From Sambucus nigra (lineage: Eukaryota; Streptophyta; Magnoliopsida; Dipsacales; Adoxaceae), in the NCBI GenBank assembly GCA_949130495.1, contig OX422216.1, forward strand, positions 367,560,605 through 367,624,604: DNA of 64,000 bases, written 5' to 3'. A program made the position numbers and the translations under genes. Position 1 is the first letter of the stretch; every line of letters starts with the position of its first letter. The notes under the pieces are model-generated. The model searched no databases. It was given only the letters and a program-made list of their open reading frames with translations, and had not been told where the DNA came from. Of the stretch, positions 21,700 through 32,744 are shown piece after piece.

Positions 21700-22085
21700 G
21701 CAGGCTCCTGTGCACACTAACTTTGCACATTACCTTTTAAAAGTAGTAAAAAAAATATTTTTGAGTTGATTTTTTTTGTGTGATATTTAAACATTTCAAG
21801 GAACCCATATAAAAAAAATCAACTCAACAAAACGTTTTTTGCTATTTTTAAAAAATTGGTCAAACTTTCGCAGTTTTTAAGCCCTTTAAAAACTCCGAAA
21901 GTTTGACCAATTTTTTAAAAATAGCAAAAAAAGTTTTTTTGAGCTAATTTTTTTTATGTGAGTCCGTTGAAATGTTAAAATATCACATAAAAAAATTGGT
22001 GTGCGCCAGCACTAAGTTTGCCTACTTTTAAAAGGTAATGTGCAAACTTAGTGTGCAAACTTAGTGTGCACAGGAGCCCGCCTCT
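21698..22085. mobile_element. Foldback / MITE-like element with ~185-bp inverted arms
   Basis: The two halves are inverted repeats of each other around a centre near 21882-21885. Outer ends are GAGGCAGGCTCCTGTGCACA on the left and, as reverse complement, GAGGCGGGCTCCTGTGCACA on the right. Inner arms share GCTATTTTTAAAAAATTGGT and CAAACTTTCG. The right arm carries a duplicated TTAGTGTGCAAAC word. No coding capacity. It sits between (TA)n tracts on both sides, which suits a TA-targeting MITE but hides the exact target duplication. The whole unit could fold into a long hairpin and be a small-RNA source. Confidence 0.75.
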
Positions 22086-24139
22086 ATATATATATATTCT
22101 CATCATCGCTATTTATATATATAATAATCCTGCACCCCCGGGTTAACACCCATTAGTGCTCTTAATAATCATATCACATAATAGGCATACACACATTCTA
22201 TTAAAATTTATACGTATTCTCCCAACCTATTTTCATACTTACCATACGTATTTTATTCTCATCGCTACGTACTGTATAAATATTCAGATTATTATATCTC
22301 TCATAATCTCCAAGGTATATTCCCTATACCGAATCATTAATTCTCGTTTACTCTCCCAAAATTTGGTACTATATGCACTCCTTCTTTCCTTGGAGTATGC
22401 TAACAATAATGTCATGTACAAGACATTCGTCAAAACTTGTTCGAGTAAGATTCCGCTCTACTTTCTCACAATAATTTGGTATCCTTTTCATCAAGAGGTA
22501 CCTTTTAAATGGCTTTACATAGCCTTCCAACCCATCTCGTTTGTGCTAGCTCTCGTTGCACATAAATGCTTAAATTACCATCGTTCTCACACGACATTCA
22601 ATTCATCATACCATTTTAACCTTGTTTATAGCTACCTTGCAAAATAAAATCTATCTTTATATACTACGTCCCTTCTGTTTCGGGTGGTATATAAAATAAA
22701 CTTACCAAGGTTCTCGTGCACCTTTTTAACTCATGCCTATCTGTACAACCCTTATAAACGTATGATACACAACACTCTTTCTAAATAATGTTCCTCCTTT
22801 CCTCATCTTGGTACTAACACCTGGGTTTTTTCCTAACCCGAATAATTCAAAATTTAATTCTCCCGATACCTGGGATTTCAATCCTTTTCAAGATTGTCCC
22901 ATCGATCTTCTTGTGGTTAACTCATAATAGTCTTCCTATATCAATGCCGATAGTCTTATTGCCCTTACTTCGTGGTAGTCTTAAGTTCAAGGTGTTTCTA
23001 ACACACGTAATATGAGTACTATTCTAATTATATCCCTAGTGCCCAAGACCTATCTCGACTTTTGACATTTTCTCGGTTTCGTGCGTGGGGCATCTCGCAA
23101 AGCGAAATCCAAACAAGGAACCTTCCCGATACACTACTCCCTCGCTTCGTCGGTCATCGAGATATAGCGGTCTAAGGGACACCAATTGGACGTTCTAAAT
23201 CCTTCTTAATTAACCAACATATGTACTTCTACCACTATATCCTTCCATCTTGACCAAATGGAAAGACCAAATAAACAGGGAGCCTAATCTCGACAAAAGC
23301 ATTATGAACGGCACACCCAAAATGTATTTACTCTGAATTTTCCTTATATTCAAAGTATGGCTATAAGTCTCAAATTAGTTTCCTTTATCTTACCTCACCT
23401 ACATACTTGCGGTGAGAGGAAGATTTCAGTGCTTCTTCATAGCACTTATATCTCTATATAATTATACAGTCATCAAATGTCTCTCACTTAATAGTGTTTC
23501 CTCTACACTAGTTGACTTATTGTCAAAACCAACATCCTTATATTTTATCTTCAAATATGCAACGAGGATAATCCCATCCCATCTACCAATAAAATATGGT
23601 CAGAACTCTCAATTCTGTCAAGGAGACATACCGTAAGTGCTTGCACTAACACTAAGTCCTTCACACGAACAATAACAAGCTTAACTCCCAGCTTAACTAT
23701 AAATCCTACATACCTTAAATTATATCTATAAGGTCCCCCATGCACTCAAACCATGCTAATGAAGCATCTCCTCATCGAAGTTCCATCTAAACATATAATC
23801 AAGGCGAGCTCATCCATAATTTATCTCGCATTTCATTCTTTATTATGTCTGTATATATATGTTTCACATCTTATATCAATATATACATTATACTATACAC
23901 ATCAAGTATATCCATACTTATATACCATACCCTATATAAGTATAATAATCATCTCTCAGAGCTATAACTCAATGGATGCAGTCTCTCAATGATATCATCT
24001 TTCAGGGAATTAATTACACATCATCCTGGGTACCAGTGGTCGGACTATCACACTGACTCGGTAAAAATCGTATCATATAAGTATACCAACCACATACATA
24101 TATATTTAACATATCACATATATACGTCTGAATATGCCC

Positions 24140-24184
<45 letters not shown>

Positions 24185-24360
24185 ATATATATAATATTAT
24201 TCGGCTAATCGTGCATATTCTTCGCTCACTCATAAATTTTAAGTTACTCGACATTCGTACATGCTTAACACTAATTTAAATAGGCCTACGTGAAGTTCAG
24301 AACAAAAATCGGGCCTTAAGAGTCATTCGGGAATCTCATTAGAAGACCCAGAATTCTCGT
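22086..24360. other. Decayed retroelement interior, orientation probably minus
   Basis: No coding sequence can be supported; a 163-codon plus frame (22156-22647) is a hydrophobic translation of AT-rich DNA. The block at 23076-23138 matches internal sequence of element C in inverse orientation (60787-60848), so this is probably the interior of a minus-strand Tekay-like element, perhaps the same one whose LTR lies at 28427-32059. (TA)n at 24144-24181. Confidence 0.4.
23076..23138 (-). repeat. Conserved ~62-bp block, copy 1
   Basis: Contains GCGTGGGGCATCTCGCAAAG, CGAAATCCAAACAAGGAACC and CGATACACTACT. Near-identical blocks lie at 29377-29438 and, in reverse, at 60787-60848, while the sequence around them is much less conserved. 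Confidence 0.8.
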
Positions 24361-24361
24361 T

Positions 24362-24545
24362 CGAATGACATTTCGTTCGAACGACATTTCCAGCATCGAA
24401 CGAACTACCTACTGGAACCTCGTTAGAAGTCTCGTTCGAACGAACTACTTCGAACGAACTACTTCGAACGAACTACTAACTTGTTATAAAGGCCATTGGG
24501 AACTCTTTAGAATTCTCATTCAACCAATGTCGTTCGAACGACTTG
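24362..24545. repeat. Cluster of TTCGAACGA palindromes with a 14-bp triplicate
   Basis: The palindrome TCGTTCGAACGA and variants occur at least six times here, including three exact tandem copies of TTCGAACGAACTAC at 24435-24476. Similar words appear near 38990-39180, 39470-39490 and 41580. Function not known. Confidence 0.7.
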
Positions 24546-24731
24546 GGCTGGATTTCTAACGAAAATTCAGCAATTGCACAGTTCATCTCCAAAATTCATT
24601 TTTTTCCATTTTTCCTTCTCCAAATTCAATCCATAAACATTCCAACCCAAATACAAGGTTTCCAAACCACTCTAAGTCACCCTAGAACACTTCTTAGCAT
24701 AGTTTATGGATTAAATCCTTTCAATCTTTAA

Positions 24732-24736
24732 GTAAA
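24732..24736. other. Target-site duplication of the solo LTR, left copy
   Basis: GTAAA before the LTR; an identical GTAAA follows it at 27711-27715. Confidence 0.85.
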
Positions 24737-27710
24737 TGTAATACCCCGTAATTTTATTGATTTTTATTTAATGGATTGATTAATTAAATGAGAATTAATT
24801 GGATATTAATTCGAATTTAAATACTAACGAGACGCGAGTTGGTATATGATTATGATGATAATATTGAATATTACTGAGTATATATGGTACTATATGAGTA
24901 TTGAAAATATTAAAATTGTCGTGAGGCAGAAATACGACAATTTGGGAAATTAAGTTGGGATGGGTGTGTCAGTCGCGTCAGGAATGAATTTAATTAGATT
25001 AAAAAGTAATTTAGCTTTTTACAACCTAATGGTCATTTTGAGTGCGCCAACGTGTCCGGAGGGGTCGAGATAGTCATAAAACACTAGTCGGGGGTTTAGT
25101 TTGGGTCCTGGGGCATTTTTAGGCCAAACCGGCAACCTAGAAGGGTATTTTGATAATTTTCAAAATATAGGAGTTAAGACCCACGAATTTTAGAGGTTAA
25201 TTATATATTATTAGAGAGGACACTAATTCCATTATCATCCAAAAACAATAGAAGTGGGCCACGGGAGTTATAGAGAAGTTTCAAGGAGTTCCAAAACAAA
25301 CCACCACCCACCACCACCAATTGGGAAGGATTTGTGACCGGAAAGAGGAGAGATTCATCCTTTAATCACTAACAAAAAAACAAAAGAACAAATCTAAGGC
25401 AAGTGATTTGGTTTCATTAGTTCAATGAATATTTCCTTCATTCTTAGTGTAGAAATTAAAGAATGTCTTGAAAGATTTGATGAAAAATACAATGAATTCG
25501 ATGTACAACTCTAAACTTTGGTTAGGAATTATATGTAGATCTGTTCTGGATGAATTCAGTAACCCAAATATAAATTTTGATGATTTAAAAACGAATTAAA
25601 AAAGAGGATATTTATCATTGTTCTTGAATAAAATAGAAAAACTAGGGCTTTTATTGAAGTTTTGATCCATATAAGGCCAATGATTTAAGATTAAAAGGTT
25701 TTGGAACGTTAAGAATGATGTATTCTCGTTGTATGATGATCCTATAACGTTAGATTAGATTTTCATGCCTTCTAATGAAGTTTTGGGATGAATTTTGGAT
25801 TGAAAAACGAAACAGACCGTAGCCTATCTGGTGCGTTCGATTGATCTATACTCCCTGTTCGATCGATCGACCACCATCGATCGATCGACACTCCCAAGTC
25901 GATCGATCGACCTTCCCAGAATCGGTTATATTTTTTCCTTTGTTGGATTTTAATAATTTCGACCCTAGAAAATTATTGGTAGAAACTTTGTGAATACTAT
26001 TAGATTCAATGAAGACCAGTAGGCATATTTGTGAGACTCGAATTATAATTAGAAGTCAGATTGGGAATTATATTAAACTTAATAAGGCTCGACGAGTGTG
26101 ATACTATTTGAGATTTAGAAGTGATGAGTAAGTTTTAGATAGTTGGATAATATAAAGTTAATGGCAGAAATGAGGACCTTAAGAATAGTGGATTTAAATG
26201 TGGAAATAATAGGAGACTTAGTAACCTTTGTGGGTTAGGCTTTAGGTACTTGAAACTACGATGTGAGATGTGTCGACGGTCTATATTATATATTATTCAG
26301 AGACTTAAAGATGTACAAATTAGAATAACGGTATAGGAATGTAGAATATACCTTATTTAATGTTTTAAGATATCTAAGTGGTGTGATTGCTTAGTATATG
26401 GACTTATGTGTATAACATACCTACCATACTTCCTATCATAGGAGGTCGGCTTTCGAACTGGGCCATCTAATCCTTGTGTGCCTACGGGGGGATTTAGATT
26501 GGTACCTTAAGGACATAGGGATGTGAATGACTTATTTGTGAGTTGATAAATCAACTGACCATGGGAGCATAGTTATGTGCATGACCTATGGGTATGTGAA
26601 CTATGTTCGCCTCCATTATGTGTGAATGTTGCTTATTGAGACGGTTCTGGAGAGATTCGGAATACATGTCCTTATGTACGTGATGTACCGGGACTCGATA
26701 GAAGAGTATGTGTGCACCGCAGCTTAGCCTCGGGGTGCCAAAATTGTATAATTATGATGAGATTTATATACTAGTAGTTGAAATAGACTATTTATCTAAA
26801 TATAAGGGTGAGTACTGGTGACATTTTTAGTGGAATTAAAAACGAAAATTTCACATAATAATTATTGTAAGGAAATCTGAGAAATAAAAGGGATGACACG
26901 CACAGGTTATATTAGAATGTCTTGTTTTGACTCTCATATTATAATGTAAGGTCAGGTCGTGAATTAAACTAGTTAGTTTGCGGCATAACTAGGATGGGTT
27001 ACGGACACGTTAGATGTGCACAATTAGTTGAGAGGTGAGTAACTCATGTGAGTGCACGCAACTAACATGTATTTTATATTCACTGTTTAATGTTATTAAA
27101 CACTTGCTATTTTTTAAACTGTTTTCACATCGGGCTCTGACCCGTTTGCTTCCAAATCTATTTTCTTGTAAAAACCTTTTAGGTGCCCAGCCGCAGGGAC
27201 GCCAAGCTTAGGAGTTCCATTCCAGTGATGTGCTGTAGCTGCTATGGAAGTTGCAGGACCTCGATAGTAGACGCCTCCACTTTCTACATTGACTCCACTT
27301 CAGATTTATTCATCTGTAGGGCATGTCGCCCCTTTTTCTTTAGAGACAGCTTTATAATATTCAGTTCCATTTCAGTTTCGTATTTTAATTAATTAATTAT
27401 TCAGACTTGTATTTGGTTTTATTCAGTATTTGGATTGTTCAGGGGAGTGTTAATCTAGACTAAATTTTTATTCCATCATTTTATATTGTGACTGTAATGT
27501 GATTGTGATTTCTTTAGTTAATAATTTATTTGGATGCATGTTAATTTAATTTAATAAAATTGGACAACTCACTTTTTAAATATTAGGTTGCTAGAAATTT
27601 TAGATAAATATTTTTTTGACAGTGATGCTATGAACTGAACCAACTTGACATTTTGTATTAAAATGAATAAAGGAGTAGCTACTCGGTATTTAATTAGTCG
27701 GGGTGTCACA
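24737..27710 (+). mobile_element. Solo LTR of a Tekay/Del-like Ty3/gypsy family (2,974 bp)
   Basis: Starts TGTAATACCCCG and ends CGGGGTGTCACA, with a perfect 5-bp duplication (GTAAA) on both sides, so the element entered as a whole and its interior was lost by recombination between LTRs. It shares with the LTRs of element C the blocks TGTGAACTATGTTCGCCTC, ACATCGGGCTCTGACCCGTT (27126-27146), CAGGGACGCCAA (27194-27205) and the GGGC-loop-GCCC hairpin (27319-27331). A set of three GATCGATC-based repeats is at 25858-25912. No primer site follows the right end. The 69-codon frame at 27183-27392 is LTR sequence. Confidence 0.9.
25835..25915. repeat. CGATCGATCGAC repeats within the solo LTR
   Basis: Three exact TCGATCGATCGAC cores at about 20-22-bp spacing preceded by a decayed one (TTCGATTGATC). 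The same motif occupies the comparable part of the LTRs of element C (57822-57840; 62456-62495) and of the LTR fragment at 51660-51700. Confidence 0.8.
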
Positions 27711-27715
27711 GTAAA

Positions 27716-28412
27716 TCCAACAAATCCATAAAATTTCCCATGACTTAATATCAACATAATATACCCAAATTTTTCTTCATCTATAAAATCTCCATTTTTA
27801 TTTAGTGATTAACATCTAACTCACCAAATTTCACATTCTTATTAAGGGAAAATCCCATCTATAAGATTAATTTATGAGAAATACGTCATGCTCCCCCAAA
27901 TATGGTGACTATCCTCCCCACCATTTCAACATTGCTCTCACGAATGGAAAAAAAAATTTCCTCAAATTTTCACATATGGGTAATTCCATACCCAACTCTA
28001 AGCAAGGGCTTCTGATCCTTCTACTTGTTAATTCAAGTTTAGCACCATTCTCAAGTACAACGGTTCTTAATAATTTTAACAACTACATTTTAGTAGTCGT
28101 TGCAGCAATCCGATAATGCCACAAGGAAAATGACCTTTATCGCGGTCCTCATTTCCAACATTAATCTACAGCTATAATTAAGCCTGGCCTCCTGCTGCCC
28201 ACACAACGAACTTCCCTAGTTTCCCTTCGTTGATCAACACACGAATCCCGAATGAGCGCGCAAAAGACTTACAATAATCTTACAGAATGGCAGGAGAATG
28301 AAATCTCACAAGAGGATATCATCAATCCTAATCATAAGGCTCTATATAAAGTCAAAAGCAATGATGAAACGTAGTACGTCCTCACAGATTCCTAAGGACA
28401 CTAAAACCTGAT
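27716..28412 (-). other. Interior next to the primer site of the minus-strand Tekay-like element B
   Basis: On the minus strand, starting at the primer site, the sequence reads ATCAGGTTTTAGTGTCC and later GAGCCTTATGATTAGGATTG, matching the leader of element C after its own primer site (59814-59910). No intact gag can be read. The solo LTR inserted at its left edge; the interior probably continues left of 24732. Confidence 0.6.
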
Positions 28413-28424
28413 GCTCTGACACCA
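28413..28424 (-). other. Primer binding site of element B
   Basis: Minus strand TGGTGTCAGAGC, one base from the canonical TGGTATCAGAGC (initiator tRNA-Met), separated from the LTR end by GG exactly as in element C. Confidence 0.75.
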
Positions 28425-28871
28425 CCTGTGACACCCCGCCTAATAAAATATCGGGCGATCCCTCCTATATCAAATTAAAACATGAGTCTCATATGGTTCA
28501 TTCTTAGCATCACTGTCAAAAACCAATTTAATTACTAATATCCTATTAGGCCGGCATCAATATTTTAATTAACTAACCTTTTTTAAACAAACCATTCCAA
28601 TAAAACAATCTCAACAGTTTATATGCAACACTGAAATGAAATAAATAAAATAACTGAACACTCGGTACAATAATACAACCAAATCGAATGTCGCACTAAA
28701 AGTCGATAAAAGAATAAATGAGTACAGTTGGGCCATAAGCCCGAATATTTCTACAATACCTCCTATCTAGATCTCAATTATAGAAGCATCTAATATAAAC
28801 CTGCTTGCATCCACAGCTGCTGCAGCAAACGTCTGACTCGAAAGAATCATCATCCAGGCGTCCTTGTGTCT

Positions 28872-29091
<220 letters not shown>

Positions 29092-29376
29092 CAAGAGGGG
29101 AAAAATATAGAAACGGGTCAGAGCTCGAGTTGTGAAAATATTTTGCAGGTGCATAAATACTCATTTAGGAAATTATGTTTTATCTCATATTTCAATTGGC
29201 ATCGCACTCCTATGAGATACCCCTCACCCCACAACGAATAGTGCACCACTATCGCATACCTTTTTAAGAAACCTAGTTAAGCTACCATGCCTACTAAGGT
29301 ATTTCCCTTATCTTCCAAAATCCATAAATTCGAGTACTAAGGACTAAGCTTCTCCCCATTCCCAACATTACGCTAC

Positions 29377-29438
29377 GTTCATGCGTGGGGTGTCTCGTGA
29401 AGCGAAATCCAAACAAGGAACCCCCCCAATACAATACT
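29377..29438 (-). repeat. Conserved ~62-bp block, copy 2 (inside an LTR)
   Basis: ATGCGTGGGGTGTCTCGTGA, AGCGAAATCCAAACAAGGAA and CAATACAATACT; same block as 23076-23138 and 60787-60848, but here it lies within the LTR rather than the interior. Confidence 0.8.
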
Positions 29439-29638
29439 ACATGATAATGTTGATCATCGGGATCCATTAAGCCTTAAGTACATACCACATTTATACCATC
29501 CCGTATATATTAATAGTTCTCATTAACTTATGATCCATATTCATATAAATCCAAATATAAATCTACCGGGAGGAGTATATCACTTTATTCATTATTTTCC
29601 CTTTTATACAGGGTTACGTTATATGATATCTCATCGCA

Positions 29639-29642
<4 letters not shown>

Positions 29643-29714
<72 letters not shown>
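29643..29714. repeat. (TA)n microsatellite
   Basis: About 36 TA units in the LTR of element B. Confidence 0.95.
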
Positions 29715-29719
<5 letters not shown>

Positions 29720-32059
29720 ATATTATATGCAATAAGTATCTTAATCATCCACCGAACTATTATATAAGTAGCTTAGCCATTCTCATTTGCTAAGCATCCG
29801 TGCATTATCTCAAGTACACATATATATTAATCATAATACATATATTCATATTTGGCACCCATATGCTTAACAGCGGTGCCCACATACTCTGCTATCCAAA
29901 TCCAAGTACATCTCATACAAAAAGGATTACCCGTTCCACATCACTCAGGAACTGTAACAATAAAAATAACACATATTGGAGGCAAACATAGTTCACGTAC
30001 CTGCGGGTCACACACATACCTACTCCCATAAGCAGCAGACTTATCAACTCATAAATAATCCTTTCACAGTACTATGTTATTGAGGTACCAAATCTAAAAC
30101 CCCCCGAAGGCAACACAGGATAAGATTGTCCCCTTCTGAATGCCAACCTCCCGTGATAGAAAGTATGATAGGTATGTCATACACATAATAAACAATCATA
30201 TAGGTACACATTCCACCTATATAAATATACCATCAATTAGGTATTCACATAACTATATTATAATTATAGGTATTTCTCTCACCTTTGCATAATTCCCCAT
30301 AGGTAATTATTTAACCCACGTATATAATAACATTCTGGCATACGCACAATCCGTATAATAAATTTCCCACGTAGTATATTTATATCTTGAATATCCTACG
30401 CATTTATTGATTTTAAATCATTCCTCAATATATTATATTCCAAGCTTTTGTCACCGCACGATGATAATACCAACAACACCAATACATTTATTCGTCACAT
30501 AAATAACAATAGGCATTCCTCTCTCCTGTAATAATTGTCATAAATAGACGTATCGGATGACTGCTCAATTCTCTTTGGCCCTTGTCCTAAATTTCATCCT
30601 AATTACCTCGTAGGATTTTACTCAACCAAAATCGGCAAATAAGTGTGTTTTCTATGCGCACAATTACTTATATAAAATTTTGCCCACCGAAACATCACCC
30701 CGAGTGTTACTCCTCCCAAATACCCCTATTTGGATAAATCTCGGGTTTTACTTTCATCTAACCCAAGATACACAACTTACTAAAAAAAATATTTAGAAGT
30801 CCCCACATTATTTTTAAGAACCCCAAATATTTATCTCCAAATAATTCTAGCCTTTATTTTTCCAATTTCCGAGTGCATTTCCGCGTTGATGATTTCACCC
30901 CGGAACTGCCATCTTCTAAAAATCATAACAATTGGAAGAAAAATAAAAAAAAATACGGGTCAGCGCCCACGCGACCGTATCGAAAAGATCTATAACTTTC
31001 ATGTTTTGACCGAGAGCTGAATCTGCCCTCTTCCTGTCCGAATTTACCCTGCAAGCTACGGAGTTACTATTTATCATCTTCTCCAAAATCCCAACCTCCA
31101 TTTTTGTTGTTTCTAATCTCATCCAACAACTCCATAAACATCTAATCTATGTCTTACAACTAACAAATCAATTAATTTGGGGTATTAAATCATTTCTCTT
31201 AGATTTGAACCCTAAAACCATAAAAACCCTAACTTATCATTTTAACCCATTTCAATCCATTTCTTCACTCCATTTACATGGATTTAACACTGAAAGTCAT
31301 TAATAATTTACATTACATCAATATGTAAACTCATATTCAAATTTTTCCAAATTTATTTTGAGGGTTTACCAACCATAATATGAAATAAATGCACAAAATG
31401 AAATAAAGCAAGTACACACTTGCCTCGAGGATGAAATCTGACGACCTCGAGTCGAATCTCGCGAAGTTTGGCCCGGAATTCCTTCTTTTCTTCTCTTTTC
31501 TTTCTTCTCTTCTTTCTCTCTTCTCTGTCTCTCTCTTAGGGCTGATATTTGGGGGAAACAAGGGCTTTTCCCTCATTAAACCCGAAATTGGGTGTATACC
31601 CAATTGTTAAATGACTCGTGTACTCATTTACGAGTTCCTACTTGTCCAAAAATGCTCGGAACCCAAATACTACCATCGGGTACTCTATTTTGACTATCTC
31701 TTCCATTCCGAACCCAATGGCAGAGTCAAAATCTCCATCCGAGTCACTTAACTAAAATTCACTACTTTGACCCAATACGTTTAATACGCGTGTTTTCCAA
31801 TTTAAAATATTTTCCTTTATCGCTTTACCCAACTACGACATGTAATAAAAATAATCTACTCATATACTTAATTTCGAAATATAACCCACGTAAATATTAA
31901 TCTTTCACTCGAAAACTAATATTTACTATTCACTTTATAATATCAAATTTGTTTAATTTCACTCATTAATCCCAAAATTACTATTCACAATAATTCTTCA
32001 AATTACCAAATTACATCCACATTGTAATTTAATTATCTTTAAAAGTACGGGGTATTGCA

Positions 32060-32744
32060 TAGCACAACTTGGTGGGATAAGTAGAGACATTAGGCGTGCA
32101 CTATGATGAGACGCGAGGATACTCAAGAGAGTGTACGTAACATGTGTAATCAATAACTGATTTTGAACTATGATAAACTCTTGCTAAATATTTTCAAAAT
32201 GTTTTGATTACTAACTCTTGCTATAAAAATATTTTCAAAACATTTTAGGTGTCCAGCTACAGGGACACCGCACTTGATATTCTACTTCAAGGATACGAAA
32301 CTGCGGCTCATGTGGATGGTTGTAGATTTTTTTATTAGACTCATCTATTCTTCATTCCTAGTGTAGGAATATATTTTTCAGTTACAGTTTCATTTGGGCA
32401 TGTTGCCCATTTCAGATTTATTATCTCAGTTTAGACTTATATTGGATTTGGTTATTATTATTAGATTTTATTTAGTTTGCTTTTAGCCGATTGTTTATTC
32501 GACATGATTCTATTTATCCATATCTTATGATGGATTGGGATTTATTAGTGTGTGGTTTATTTAGTTCCGCATAATGTTATCTATTTAATAAAAGATAAAA
32601 TTTGGCACCGGTTTAATTAACTAATAGGTGATTATTAATTAATTTCGTTTTCTAAAGTGATGCTAAGAATGAACCAATTTGTAAATCCTGATTTAATTTA
32701 ATAAAGGACTGATCACCCGGTATTTAATTAGGCGGGGTGTCACA
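32060..32744 (+). mobile_element. Truncated plus-strand LTR (3' part) of the same Tekay-like family
   Basis: Begins abruptly at the outer end of LTR B and matches the last ~700 bp of the solo LTR: AGGTGTCCAGCTACAGGGAC (32246-32265), hairpin TGGGC-ATGTT-GCCCA (32395-32409), and the end TTAGGCGGGGTGTCACA at 32744. No primer site follows. Probably the target into which element B inserted, or a rearranged copy. Confidence 0.8.

Noticed and set aside
22156..22647. 163-codon plus-strand frame
   Set aside because: His/Tyr/Ile-rich composition fits random reading of AT-rich DNA; the region is better explained as minus-strand retroelement interior.
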